Source: Pelotomaculum sp. (lineage in GTDB: Bacteria; Bacillota; Desulfotomaculia; Desulfotomaculales; Pelotomaculaceae). Taken from it: a stretch of DNA of 64,000 bases. Shown in pieces: positions 33,584 to 42,433 of the stretch. The position numbers and the translations under genes were made by a program. The stretch's first letter is position 1, and each line of letters opens with the position of its first letter. The DNA lies in NCBI GenBank assembly GCA_018435055.1, contig JAHDOA010000003.1, positions 1 through 64,000 on the forward strand, read 5' to 3'. The notes beneath the pieces were generated by a model. It saw nothing but the letters and a program-made list of their open reading frames with translations. It searched no databases and was not told the origin of the DNA.

Positions 33584-35184
33584 TATGAAATCAGCTTTCC
33601 TTTCCGTAGTTCTTCCTGAAACGCCCTCATGCGCGGATAGCGCGAAGCCAGGCGGGAAATAAACGCATTCCATTCCTTCCCCATCTTTTGTCTGTTGTAG
33701 AGAGAGCGCAGTTTTTTCAGCAGCCTTACTGCTTCACTATAAGATTTCCGGTTTTTCTCCTCAATAAGCCTCGCCGCCCACTGATGGTATAGCGGCATGA
33801 GGACTGCCGGATCGCGTGACTCTAGATGCCGCAAAGCGCCTTTGTCGACGTTCCGCCAATCGTAAGTCCAGTAGCTTATATGCAGCTCAACCCATTCCCT
33901 GAACAGGCCTGCCGTCATCAGGTAATCGGCATAGGAATCGAAGCTGCGGGGAAGCCAGGACTTGACGAGCTTGATGAACTCCTCACTCGCCTGGCTGTTT
34001 TTAGCCGCCAGAATACAGTAATCGCAAACACCTTCTAGAAAAACAGGACCTGCCGCTTTTATCTCGTCATCCAGCCAGTGGAGCCAGACCAGGAGGTCCC
34101 CCCATTCTTTTCCCCCGGCAAGGTTCTGCAGGTAAAAGAACATATCTTCAATATTTTTTTTCTTTATTTTTTGCAGAATGGCCAGGGCATCGTCGTTCCT
34201 TTGTAGCAACATTTTTAGGCCGGCCAGCCCCAGAGCCGCAAAATAATACCCCTGCCGGCTTTTCTTAAGCTTTTTCATTATTTCTTCCAGGCAAGACGTC
34301 TCACTTTCCACCCCCTGGCTGTCCAAAAGGGTGGCACACATCAGGCGGTATATATTAATCCAGTCAAACATCTGCTTTTTCTCCCGCAGGAGGTTTTCGC
34401 GGACCAACTCTACAGCTTTCCGAAAAAATGGCCGGCATTTCTCCCGCCGTTTGACAGACATTACTGAATCCAGGGTCTCCATAAAGTTATCTTCAATATT
34501 TTCAATTTGATAAATGCATAGATATGATAAATCCACATCTCCTACACTCTTTTCCAATCTGGCCATAAAAAAGAGGATGCTGTGTAAAAGGTATAGTTTT
34601 CTGTTGAAAGAAGACCAGTTGTCACTGTGGGCGAACACATTGCCGATAAAGTCATTAAATTGCAAGGTTGAGTAGCTCAACTCGTCTAATTGATAGTTCG
34701 TATATCGCAGGCTATGTTTTGTGGTCTCTTGCAGTTGGACGTATTCACGCTCAAAATACTCGTGCCAGCATTCAACCGGCCCTCCTTCTGTGACCGGAAT
34801 ATCCAAAACCTGATTCTTTATCTGGGGAGGGGGATTTTCTTTGGATCTTTTTTTACCCGGGGCCAAATTCTTATTAGCCAGGCTCCCGTTTGACAGCTTC
34901 CATGGTTCATAGTAATGAAGAAAAACCGCAGCTATATGTTCGCAAAAATGTTTTTTCACACAAGCGCAGGTGCTTTTGGAAAAGTCATCAATGTGGAGGA
35001 TAACGGTATTTTTTTTACCGTCATCAACAACGGAGTAAATCCTTGGCCCGAATAACTTGGTCCATTCAACCCGGCCACAATAGTAATGGTTTTTTCCTAA
35101 TTCATACAATTCAGGGTCCATGGACCGGGCTACCTCAGCAGCCATATCGATCATATTTTCGTCAGAAATGTATTCCTTAAACAT
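33583..35184 (-). CDS. SWIM zinc-finger protein
   Basis: 533-residue protein with an N-terminal SWIM zinc finger CACVKKHFCEH (CxCx5CxH, ~res 75-85) preceded by the usual beta-hairpin region (GRVEWTKLFGPRIYSVVDDG). SWIM domains bind DNA or protein and commonly occur upstream of SNF2 genes in Firmicutes. The long C-terminal part is helical and repeat-rich (SVMSVKRREKCRPFF, KKKNIEDMFFYLQNL) without a recognised domain. ATG 35184 has a GAGGGT site ~10 nt upstream. A decayed paralogue lies at 23103-23966. It starts the SWIM-SNF2-small basic protein operon. Confidence 0.9.
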   Translation of the reverse strand: MFKEYISDENMIDMAAEVARSMDPELYELGKNHYYCGRVEWTKLFGPRIYSVVDDGKKNTVILHIDDFSKSTCACVKKHFCEHIAAVFLHYYEPWKLSNGSLANKNLAPGKKRSKENPPPQIKNQVLDIPVTEGGPVECWHEYFEREYVQLQETTKHSLRYTNYQLDELSYSTLQFNDFIGNVFAHSDNWSSFNRKLYLLHSILFFMARLEKSVGDVDLSYLCIYQIENIEDNFMETLDSVMSVKRREKCRPFFRKAVELVRENLLREKKQMFDWINIYRLMCATLLDSQGVESETSCLEEIMKKLKKSRQGYYFAALGLAGLKMLLQRNDDALAILQKIKKKNIEDMFFYLQNLAGGKEWGDLLVWLHWLDDEIKAAGPVFLEGVCDYCILAAKNSQASEEFIKLVKSWLPRSFDSYADYLMTAGLFREWVELHISYWTYDWRNVDKGALRHLESRDPAVLMPLYHQWAARLIEEKNRKSYSEAVRLLKKLRSLYNRQKMGKEWNAFISRLASRYPRMRAFQEELRKGKLIS

Positions 35185-35211
35185 AATTCGGACACCCTCA
35201 ACCTTTATATG

Positions 35212-35247
35212 AACCCATCGATTACTTAAAAATATTCTACAATATTA
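35212..35247 (-). promoter_or_regulatory. SWIM-SNF2 operon promoter, shared motif
   Basis: Minus-strand AATATTGTAGAATATT, then TTTTTA-17-TATAAA over GTAATCGATGGGTT. The same motif precedes the RQC-minor-1 gene at 24783-24820, suggesting a common regulator or a duplicated promoter. Confidence 0.55.
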
Positions 35248-35267
35248 ATACATGACAAAACAAGGGG

Positions 35268-35332
35268 GAGACAAGGGGACGGTCCTTTTGTCTCAGAGAC
35301 AAGGGGAGACAAGGGGACAGTCCTTTTGTCTC
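35268..35332. repeat. REP palindrome pair left of the RAYT gene
   Basis: Two palindromes (35268-35294, 35306-35332) with arms GAGACA/TGTCTC and cores AGGGGACGGTCCTTT and AGGGGACAGTCCTTT, plus an extra half arm at 35296-35304. They lie 125 nt upstream of the transposase and are in inverted orientation to the pair on its right. Confidence 0.9.
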
Positions 35333-35457
35333 ACAAGGGGAAAACCGGGGTAATTTATAGTTTTACAAGGATAAATAAGGTAGCAGATTCTTTTACATAA
35401 TGTTCTTTTTGTTTCATTATTGTTATAATGTGGTATAATCGATGAAAGTTTTTATGG

Positions 35458-36237
35458 GTGATGATAATGGTAAGATATGCGCGCGAAAGAAGCGAAAGTG
35501 GAATTTACCATGTCGTGATGAGGGGAATCAATCAACAGGATATTTTTTGCGATGGGGAAGACTACCAACAGTTTTTAGCAACCATTAAGCGAGTAAAAGC
35601 TGACAGGTTTGAATTATATGGTTATTGCCTGATGAGTAATCATATACACCTGCTCATTCATGAGAAAAGTGAAGAAATACATCAGGTTATGAAACGTGTC
35701 GGCACCAGTTATGCCTTGTGTTATAACCAGAAATATTTTAGGACCGGCCACTTGTTCCAGGGACGATACAAAAGTGAATGCGTAGAAAATGAAAAATATC
35801 TGTTGACCGTTATCAGATATATACACAATAATCCTGTAAAAGCAAGGGTAGCAAACAAACCTGAAGACTATCGCTGGAGCAGCATCCATGCGTATTATGG
35901 GGAGAATGAATATTTAAACGGCCTTACCAATGCAGGCTACATATTGGGCATCTTCTCTGAGGTACGAACTGAAGCCATCCGAAGGTTCCAAGAGTATATG
36001 GGAAAGGAAGCGAATGATACCTGCCTTGACGATGAAAGAAAGCTCAGGAAGACTGATGAAGAGATGCGAACGGAGATCGAAGCAAATATGAACGGCATGC
36101 CGGTGACAGCACTGCAAAATATGGAAAGGCCAGGGCGAAATGAAATATTGAGGCGGATAAAAGCCATTGAAGGAGCAACTATACGGCAGATTGCCCGTGT
36201 AACTGGACTAAATTATAATATTATCTTCAGAGCATAA
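35458..36237 (+). CDS. REP-associated tyrosine transposase (RAYT, Y1/HUH family)
   Basis: 259-residue single-strand DNA transposase-like enzyme. The HUH motif is NHIHLLIH (~res 60), in the RAYT-typical context YGYCLMSNHIHLLIH; YNQKYFRTGHLFQGRYKS and IRYIHNNPVKARVANKPEDY (catalytic Tyr region) and YRWSS follow. The C-terminal ~60 residues form a helix-turn-helix (GATIRQIARVTGLNYNIIF). GTG 35458 is followed by ATG codons that could also serve. RAYTs are domesticated single-copy relatives of IS200 that act on REP palindromes. Here both flanks carry such palindromes, as expected for its substrate. Confidence 0.92.
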   Translation: MMIMVRYARERSESGIYHVVMRGINQQDIFCDGEDYQQFLATIKRVKADRFELYGYCLMSNHIHLLIHEKSEEIHQVMKRVGTSYALCYNQKYFRTGHLFQGRYKSECVENEKYLLTVIRYIHNNPVKARVANKPEDYRWSSIHAYYGENEYLNGLTNAGYILGIFSEVRTEAIRRFQEYMGKEANDTCLDDERKLRKTDEEMRTEIEANMNGMPVTALQNMERPGRNEILRRIKAIEGATIRQIARVTGLNYNIIFRA

Positions 36238-36242
36238 ATCGT

Positions 36243-36310
36243 GAGACAAAAGGAACGTCCCCTTGTCTCGTGAGACAAAAGGAACGTCCCCTTGTCTCAC
36301 CCTTGTCTCA
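36243..36310. repeat. REP palindrome pair right of the RAYT gene
   Basis: Two identical 27-nt palindromes (36243-36269, 36272-36298) with arms GAGACA/TGTCTC and core AAAGGAACGTCCCCT, and a trailing half copy (36302-36310). These are the reverse complements of the left pair. They end just before the ribosome site of the efflux adaptor gene. Confidence 0.9.
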
Positions 36311-36327
36311 TTGGGAGGTGATGGGTA

Positions 36328-37503
36328 GTGCGGAGAATAATATTTTATGGGGTATTGGTAATTGTCGTATTTGGGTTGGCAGTCTTTTACGTCGTGGAAA
36401 AGAATAAACAGACCGCTCAGATGCCAGGCCCCAGGGCTGTGGAAACATCTATGATCCAGCCCCGAACTACGGACCCGGGCAGCGGGCTGGCGGGCGTCGT
36501 CTTACCAGCGCGGCAGGCCAGGCTGGGATTCCAGGTGGGTGGCCGGATCCAGGGGCCTCTCCTGGATGAAGGGACTGAGGTGGATGAAGGGACAACCCTG
36601 GCCACCCTTGACCCCGCTGATTACCAGGCCCAGGCCGACGCAGCCGCTGCCGGCGCACAGGCCGCCCGGGCGGGTATCGACCAGGCGGCGGCGCTGCTGG
36701 ATCAGGCTGACGCGGCCTACCAGAAGGCCCGGCTGGATTACGAACGGGCCGAGAGCCTTTACGGGGCAAACGCGATTTCCCGGGCCCAGTTCGATGACGC
36801 CTGTACCCAGCTGTCGCTGGCTGCGGCCAGGTATCGCCAGGCCCAGTCGTCGTATTTTAATGGCCAGGGCGCCAGCGTGGCCGACTACCAGCGGGCCGTG
36901 GCCCAGGCCGGCCTATCCATGCTTCAGCTCAGCCATACCGCTTTAAAAGCCCCCTTTAAAGGCACCATACTCAAAAAATACGGGGAAAGCGGGGAAATGG
37001 CCAGCCCTGGCGCCCCAGTCTACGTTATCGGCAACCTGGATCAGGTCAAGGTAGAGGTTACGCTTGCGGCGGCGGCGCTAAAGGAATGGCGGGTGGGTGA
37101 CCCCGTGGACGTGACCAGCAACGACCTGCCCGGACAAAGCTGGACGGGTGAAGTCAACCAGATCAATCCTGCGGTTGACACCCAGACCGGCTCCTTTTTG
37201 ATGGAAATAAAATTGGACAACCCGGGTCATGTCTTAAAGCCGGGTATGGTGGCCCGCGTGGTTAGCCGGCGCCAGACAGAGGCAACGCTCTGGATCCCTG
37301 TAGGAGCGCTGGTCAAGCGGGGTTCGTCAGTGACAGTTTTTGTTGTCCGGGATGATCGAAGCTATGCCAGAGACATTAAAACCGGCGCTATCAACGGCAA
37401 TTTGATCGAGGTTGTAGAAGGGCTAACCCCAGGCGAGGAACTGGTCGTCCGGGGCGCTCTGTACCTGCACGACGGCGACCCGGTGCTCAGACAAAACTCC
37501 TGA
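36328..37503 (+). CDS. RND efflux membrane-fusion (adaptor) protein
   Basis: 391-residue HlyD/AcrA-family periplasmic-adaptor protein. One N-terminal membrane anchor (IIFYGVLVIVVFGLAVFYVV), a lipoyl-like half (GFQVGGRIQGPLLDEGTEVD), an alpha-hairpin of alanine/glutamine-rich coiled coil (~res 105-190), the second lipoyl half (LKAPFKGTILKKYGESGEMA) and a beta-barrel. GTG 36328 has GGGAGGTG ~7 nt upstream. It precedes the RND pump gene by 207 nt. No outer-membrane channel gene is present. Confidence 0.92.
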   Translation: MRRIIFYGVLVIVVFGLAVFYVVEKNKQTAQMPGPRAVETSMIQPRTTDPGSGLAGVVLPARQARLGFQVGGRIQGPLLDEGTEVDEGTTLATLDPADYQAQADAAAAGAQAARAGIDQAAALLDQADAAYQKARLDYERAESLYGANAISRAQFDDACTQLSLAAARYRQAQSSYFNGQGASVADYQRAVAQAGLSMLQLSHTALKAPFKGTILKKYGESGEMASPGAPVYVIGNLDQVKVEVTLAAAALKEWRVGDPVDVTSNDLPGQSWTGEVNQINPAVDTQTGSFLMEIKLDNPGHVLKPGMVARVVSRRQTEATLWIPVGALVKRGSSVTVFVVRDDRSYARDIKTGAINGNLIEVVEGLTPGEELVVRGALYLHDGDPVLRQNS

Positions 37504-37710
37504 GCCCCGGACATCCACGCTGCCAACCCCATCGCCGGTGGAGCTTTGAACTTTACGACGCGGGTTCGATTATCAATAAAACAAGGCCGGTAACACCTGG
37601 CTTGATTAGAACCTTGTAATAGCTGTGTAATTAATTCGCGCCTACAATTCTGCAGGCATTTCTGTCAACAAGGTTGTTTTCGTTAATTGACTAACCCGGG
37701 GGGCGTGCCG

Positions 37711-40700
37711 ATGCTGCGCGGGATACTCGAATACAAGAAAATTATCCTGGTCTTATTTGCCGCAATGTCCCTGTGGGGGCTGATGAACTTTTACACCATC
37801 CCCCGGCAGCAGGATCCCGACATCACCCTGCACGTCGCCAGGGTGGTAACGACTTACCCCGGCGCCAACCCCGAAAAAGTCGAAAAACTGGTTACCAAAC
37901 CCCTGGAAGAGGGCTTTGAAACAATCAGAGGCGTCAAAAAAATCTCTTCCTCCTCTTCCGAAAGCCTCTCTGTAATATTTATCGAGGTCTATCCCGGCAC
38001 GGACACCAAAAAAGCCTGGGACGACATCCGCTATAAAATGGAAGAGGTCCGCCAGGATTTGCCCGCCGAAGCCCTGGAGCCAAAGCTTGCAACCGAACTA
38101 ATCCGCACCTGTATGATGGTCCTGCACCTGGAGGCGCCGGGACTGGACTACCTGGAACTGGAGGCTGTCAGCCGCAAAATCAAGGATGAGCTGAAAGGGC
38201 TGCCTGGTGTAGCGGAGATCCAGCGTGAAGGATTACCCGACCGGGAGATCCAGATCGTCCTGGACATGGACCGGATGGCCCGCTACAACCTCACCTGGCG
38301 CCAGGTCGCGGACGCGGTTAAAGCCCGCAACGTCATGATCCCGGGCGGCAAACTGATAGACCAGCCTTACGGCATAGCTATCCAGACCACTGGCGAATAC
38401 CTCGACCTGGAGGTTATCGGCGGAACGATTTTAAAAGTCAGCACGGAGGGGAATCCCGTTTACCTGCGTGATATAGCCACAGTAAGTCTTACCACGGCGG
38501 CTCCCTCCGTCCTGGTCCGCTCCAACGGGACACCTGCCGTTTCTCTGGTGCTCTATCCAAAAGAAAATATTGACAGGGTTAAGGTTGTTTCCGGCATCCA
38601 GACCTATATCGAACAAAACCTTGGGCAGTCTCTTCCAGCTGGAGTCACGCCCAATATTGTCTTTAACCAGGCCGTCAGCACCAGTGAGCAGTTTAACCAC
38701 CTTTACAAAGAGCTCTTTATCGGCATGAGTATCGTCTTTCTGGTATGCCTGCTCGCCCTGCCTCCCTTTGGGGCCATGCTGGTGGCCGTGGCCATACCGC
38801 TCTCCGTGCTGCTCGGCATGGGTCCCCTGGGAATGATGGGCCTCAAACTGCACCAGATTTCTGTTGCCGCCCTGGTAATAGTGCTCGGTATCCTGGTGGA
38901 TGATTCTATCGTTACCAACGACAATATCCAGCGCCACCTGGAGCTGGGCGCCGGACCGCTTGAGTCAGCCACTCGCGGCATCCGGGAGGTGGCCTACTCG
39001 ATTACTAACGCCACTGTGGCTACCATAGCCGCCTTCGCCCCGCTTTTCCTGCTTGAGGGGGACATCGGCCAATTTATTTTTTCCCTTCCGCAGGTCGTTA
39101 CCGTTACGTTGCTGGCTTCCCTGGTGGTTTCACTCTTTCTTACGCCAATCGTCAGGTTTCAACTGGCTTCCCGCCCGTCCCACCAGGCGCATGGCGCACT
39201 AGCGTCCTTTTTCCAGAGGGACGGCGGGCTGGCGGAGGGCGCCTACCGGCGCCTGCTGGCCTTTTACCGGAAAACCATAGCCCAGGCGCTCGACCGTCCC
39301 CAGCGGACCATTGCCATGGCCACCATCTTCATGGTGGTCTGCCTGGCTCTTGTGCCCTTTATCGGCAAGACCTTTTTTCCTTCCGCCGACCGCAGTGAAT
39401 TTTTGGTCGACATCTCCACCCCTGCCACATCAACCCTGGAGGAAACACTAGGGCAAGTTATGAGAGTGGAGGCAATCCTGGCCGAACAGCCTGAAATAGA
39501 AGTTATAGCCAGCTACGTGGGGAAATTATTTCCTCAGTTTTATTATAATGAAACTAGATATGTCAGTGGGGATAACAAAGCGGGTATTTACATAAATACT
39601 CGGAAAGGCTGGGGCATAAGGAAACCTGAAACGCTGGTTAACATCCTGCGCGAACGACTCAGGAAAGAAATCCCCGGCGCCAACATCCTGGTTCGCACAC
39701 TGGAACAGGGAGTACCCGTGGGCGCGCCGGTGGCCATCCGGATCAAGGGTGAAAACCTGGATACCTTGCGGGCCATTGCCGCTGATGTCAGCGCCAGGCT
39801 GCGGGACGTGCCCGGCGCCATCAATGTGGATGACACCCTGGGCCCGGACATTTACCAGTACAAGGTCATGGTTGACGAAGAGCGGGCCAACCGCCTCGGT
39901 GTAACAAACCTGTCCATAGCCTCAACCGTGCGTTTAATGACTGACGGCATGGCTGTCTCCACCTACCAGCTACCGGATGAGCAGATCAAAGTGGTGCTCA
40001 AGGCCGCAAAAAGCCAATCGGCGCCGCTGGAGCAGTTAAAGAACCTGCCCGTCCCCTCCAGTGTCAACGGGGCCGGCATACCGCTCAGCCAACTGGCCGA
40101 GGTAGTCCCGGACTGGGCGGTAAGCCAGATTAATCGCGACCAGCTGGCGCGGACAGTCACTGTATCGAGCTACACACAGGGCCGCCTCCCTTCCGAGGTA
40201 TTGAAGGACCTGCACAACAGCCTGCAGTCCTACCAGCTGCCGCAAGGCTATAAAATTGAGTACGGCGGCGAACAGGAGGAGGGTGACAAGTCTTTCGCCG
40301 ACCTGGCCCGCCTGTCTTTGATGATGATGGTCGTGATATACTTGCTGCTGGCCACACAGTTCAATTCCCTGCTCAAGCCGCTGATTATTATGGTCACAGT
40401 TTTTCTCGGCATATGCGGGGCGCTGATCGGCCTGTTTGTTACTCGTAATCCGATTGGCTTTATGGCCTCGCTGGGTGTTTTCAGCCTGGCGGGGGTAGTC
40501 GTGCGTAACGGTATTGTCCTGGTTGAATTTATTGAACTGGCCGTCAAAGAAGGCAAGCCGCTGCGGGAAGCGCTGGCCCAGGCCGGCCAGGCGCGCCTGC
40601 GCCCAATCCTGCTGACCATGCTGTCCGCCGTAGGCGGCCTTTCCCCGATGGCTCTGGCCGGCGGCTCGCTGTGGCAGCCGATGGCTATCGCCATTATTTC

Positions 40701-40806
40701 GGGGCTAATTGTCTCTACTGCCCTCACCCTCTATGTGATCCCGACCCTCTACCTGCTGCTGGACAATTTCCAGATACGGCGACTGGCTGGGCGTAAACGG
40801 GCCTGA
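37711..40806 (+). CDS. RND-family efflux transporter (AcrB/HAE1-like)
   Basis: 1031-residue inner-membrane proton-driven exporter. Twelve membrane segments in two repeats: helix 1 at KIILVLFAAMSLWGLMNF, helices 2-6 around residues 335-480 with the conserved VLGILVDDSIVTNDNIQRHL (intramembrane aspartates), and helices 8-12 near the C-terminus (VVRNGIVLVEFIELAV). ATG 37711 follows a GGGGGG site by 7 nt; the TTG at 37687 has none. The C-terminus is intact. Substrate unknown. In a spore-former with SLH proteins, an RND pump without outer-membrane channel is unusual but not rare in Peptococcaceae. Confidence 0.92.
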   Translation: MLRGILEYKKIILVLFAAMSLWGLMNFYTIPRQQDPDITLHVARVVTTYPGANPEKVEKLVTKPLEEGFETIRGVKKISSSSSESLSVIFIEVYPGTDTKKAWDDIRYKMEEVRQDLPAEALEPKLATELIRTCMMVLHLEAPGLDYLELEAVSRKIKDELKGLPGVAEIQREGLPDREIQIVLDMDRMARYNLTWRQVADAVKARNVMIPGGKLIDQPYGIAIQTTGEYLDLEVIGGTILKVSTEGNPVYLRDIATVSLTTAAPSVLVRSNGTPAVSLVLYPKENIDRVKVVSGIQTYIEQNLGQSLPAGVTPNIVFNQAVSTSEQFNHLYKELFIGMSIVFLVCLLALPPFGAMLVAVAIPLSVLLGMGPLGMMGLKLHQISVAALVIVLGILVDDSIVTNDNIQRHLELGAGPLESATRGIREVAYSITNATVATIAAFAPLFLLEGDIGQFIFSLPQVVTVTLLASLVVSLFLTPIVRFQLASRPSHQAHGALASFFQRDGGLAEGAYRRLLAFYRKTIAQALDRPQRTIAMATIFMVVCLALVPFIGKTFFPSADRSEFLVDISTPATSTLEETLGQVMRVEAILAEQPEIEVIASYVGKLFPQFYYNETRYVSGDNKAGIYINTRKGWGIRKPETLVNILRERLRKEIPGANILVRTLEQGVPVGAPVAIRIKGENLDTLRAIAADVSARLRDVPGAINVDDTLGPDIYQYKVMVDEERANRLGVTNLSIASTVRLMTDGMAVSTYQLPDEQIKVVLKAAKSQSAPLEQLKNLPVPSSVNGAGIPLSQLAEVVPDWAVSQINRDQLARTVTVSSYTQGRLPSEVLKDLHNSLQSYQLPQGYKIEYGGEQEEGDKSFADLARLSLMMMVVIYLLLATQFNSLLKPLIIMVTVFLGICGALIGLFVTRNPIGFMASLGVFSLAGVVVRNGIVLVEFIELAVKEGKPLREALAQAGQARLRPILLTMLSAVGGLSPMALAGGSLWQPMAIAIISGLIVSTALTLYVIPTLYLLLDNFQIRRLAGRKRA

Positions 40807-40920
40807 TGGTGTCAAAGATGTTTTTTTCACCACCCTGGACACCGCAGGAAAGCCGGGAGAAACATGGGGCAATATGGAATCGAATAGCGCGAAGCAAGGG
40901 GCCGTCACCTACCTCTCAGC

Positions 40921-41016
40921 GCTTATGTGCTGGAAACAGGGGAAATAGCGCTTTCCGGCCCGGCTGCGGAAATGGTCAATAACGCTGCAGTCAGGAAGGC
41001 CTATTTAGGCGAGTAA
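40921..41016 (+). pseudogene. livF C-terminal remnant
   Basis: The frame reads AYVLETGEIALSGPAAEMVN and NAAVRKAYLGE then TAA, which is the conserved end of LivF, the ATPase of branched-chain amino acid ABC transporters. Only 31 codons remain; no start or ATPase motif is present. Confidence 0.8.
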
Positions 41017-41066
41017 GGAGACTGAGCGGACTTTCCCCTGGTCAAACAAACGTCCACCCGGACAAA

Positions 41067-41792
41067 CTACAATGGTTTTCTGCCTTTCACTATCGCTACT
41101 ACGCCGCCGCACAGGTTTAGGAAACGGGTTTCAGTCAATCCCGCCCGGGCAAATAAATCCGCCAGCTCTTGCTGGCGCATAAACCCCCTGGAAGAACTGT
41201 AAAAATATTTATAGGCCTTTTTATTGCCTGCCAGCAAGTTTCCCACAGCAGGAATTACCCTGTCGAAACACAGCCAGTAAAACTCCCTGAAAACAGGCGC
41301 TGTTGGCTGGGCCATATCAAGGGATATTACCATCCCGCCAGGTTTTACTACACGCGCCATTTCCTGCACAGCTTTAAAAACATCAGGAACATTGCGCAAT
41401 CCCCACCCCACGGTGGCGCAGTCAAACACATCGTTTTCAAACGGCAGGTCCATGGCGTCACCCTGAATAAACCGGATGTTATCCTTTAACGAAAAATCCC
41501 TTGTGTTTTGCCGGGCGATTCCGATCATGTTTTCTGAAAAATCCAGCCCGGTTATTATCCCCGCCGGGCCTGCCGCCCGGGCCTGCTCAATAGTCAACAT
41601 CCCGGTGCCGCAGCAGACATCAAGGCCCGTGCCGCCTTCTTTCAGCTCAGAGAGTTTTACCGCCAACCTGCGCCAGGATTTGTCCAAACCAAAGGTCATC
41701 AGTGTGTTGATCAAATCGTAGCTCTTTGCTATGGAATTAAACGTTTCCCGCACGTACTTCGATTTACCCTCACTACCCGGTAAATTAGACAA
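41067..41792 (-). CDS. menG: Demethylmenaquinone methyltransferase (MenG/UbiE)
   Basis: Catalyses the last step of menaquinone synthesis, C-methylation of demethylmenaquinone with SAM. 241 residues. Family motifs are RETFNSIAKSYDLINTLMTF, LDVCCGTGMLTIEQA (motif I), GDAMDLPFENDVFDCATVGWG and LRNVPDVFKAVQEMARVVKP, GGMVISLDMAQP. The UbiE/COQ5 signature region YDLINTLMTFGLDKSWRR is intact. Single gene. It implies that the organism makes menaquinone. Confidence 0.93.
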   Translation of the reverse strand: MSNLPGSEGKSKYVRETFNSIAKSYDLINTLMTFGLDKSWRRLAVKLSELKEGGTGLDVCCGTGMLTIEQARAAGPAGIITGLDFSENMIGIARQNTRDFSLKDNIRFIQGDAMDLPFENDVFDCATVGWGLRNVPDVFKAVQEMARVVKPGGMVISLDMAQPTAPVFREFYWLCFDRVIPAVGNLLAGNKKAYKYFYSSSRGFMRQQELADLFARAGLTETRFLNLCGGVVAIVKGRKPL

Positions 41793-41940
41793 ACAACTAT
41801 CCCCCAGTTAACATATTTTAACTCAACAATAGTCTGTCATTATCCGTTCATCCTGTCGTCATCACCTGCGGCCCGCGAATGATTCGTCATTACCTTTGAA
41901 TTGCTCCCTGTTTCAGGCAACTTCCCTAAGGCAAGCAAAA

Positions 41941-41973
41941 GGGGGCAACCGGTCAGGTCAGCCAGATGCCCCC
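41941..41973 (-). terminator. Terminator of the CC/Se-motif gene
   Basis: GGGGGCA and TGCCCCC arms form a stem around ~19 nt; on the minus strand it is followed by TTTTGC. It lies 23 nt after the stop codon at 41996. Confidence 0.8.
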
Positions 41974-41995
41974 AATAAGTACCATATTTATATCA

Positions 41996-42325
41996 TTATA
42001 TGGGGAATCCCGGGTGGACATTGTCAAAACAATCCCTGTATCTCAACCCTTCGGTGATCAAAGTTTTATATGGTGAGTTATTATCTGCCAGGCATATCCT
42101 GGCTCCACCCGGAGCAATAACAACTCCATCCTTAAAAACGTAGACTTTAACCCCATCAACTATAATTTCTTCATAATTCCCGGGCGTGGGGGGTTTATAT
42201 TCAAACACAAGCGGCTCGTTACTATAGCCGCAGCAACTGGCCATAGATACCGATTCCACAGTAATGGCATCATTCTTACTTAAAATATAGTCCCTGGCTT
42301 CTTTGGAAATCTCTAATTTGATCAT
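41996..42325 (-). CDS. CC/Se-motif family (seleno)protein, cysteine form
   Basis: 109-residue protein of the CC/Se-motif family, in which a Cys-Cys or Cys-Sec pair sits in a conserved N-terminal context. Here the pair is SMASCCGYSNEPLVFEY (~res 30), so this is the Cys form. The remainder (VDGVKVYVFKDGVVIAPGGA, ICLADNNSPYKTLITEGL) matches the family plan. AAGGGGGC lies ~8 nt before ATG 42325. Function unknown; the family is common in selenium-using bacteria. Its promoter carries the same operator as the adjacent marR gene. Confidence 0.8.
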   Translation of the reverse strand: MIKLEISKEARDYILSKNDAITVESVSMASCCGYSNEPLVFEYKPPTPGNYEEIIVDGVKVYVFKDGVVIAPGGARICLADNNSPYKTLITEGLRYRDCFDNVHPGFPI

Positions 42326-42366
42326 TTTTTTGCCCCCTTGAAATTATGTATGAGCTATTTCCATAT

Positions 42367-42395
42367 ATTATAGTTAGATATCGAACCATTGTCAA
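42367..42395 (-). promoter_or_regulatory. CC/Se gene promoter with MarR-type operator in the spacer
   Basis: Minus-strand TTGACA (42390-42395) and TATAAT (42367-42372), 17 nt apart. The spacer holds the near-palindrome GTTAGATATCGAAC (42373-42386), found again in the marR promoter. A repressor bound here would block the polymerase directly. Confidence 0.8.
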
Positions 42396-42433
42396 GCCCT
42401 TTTTATGGAAGGCCAAGTACATACAATACCTTA

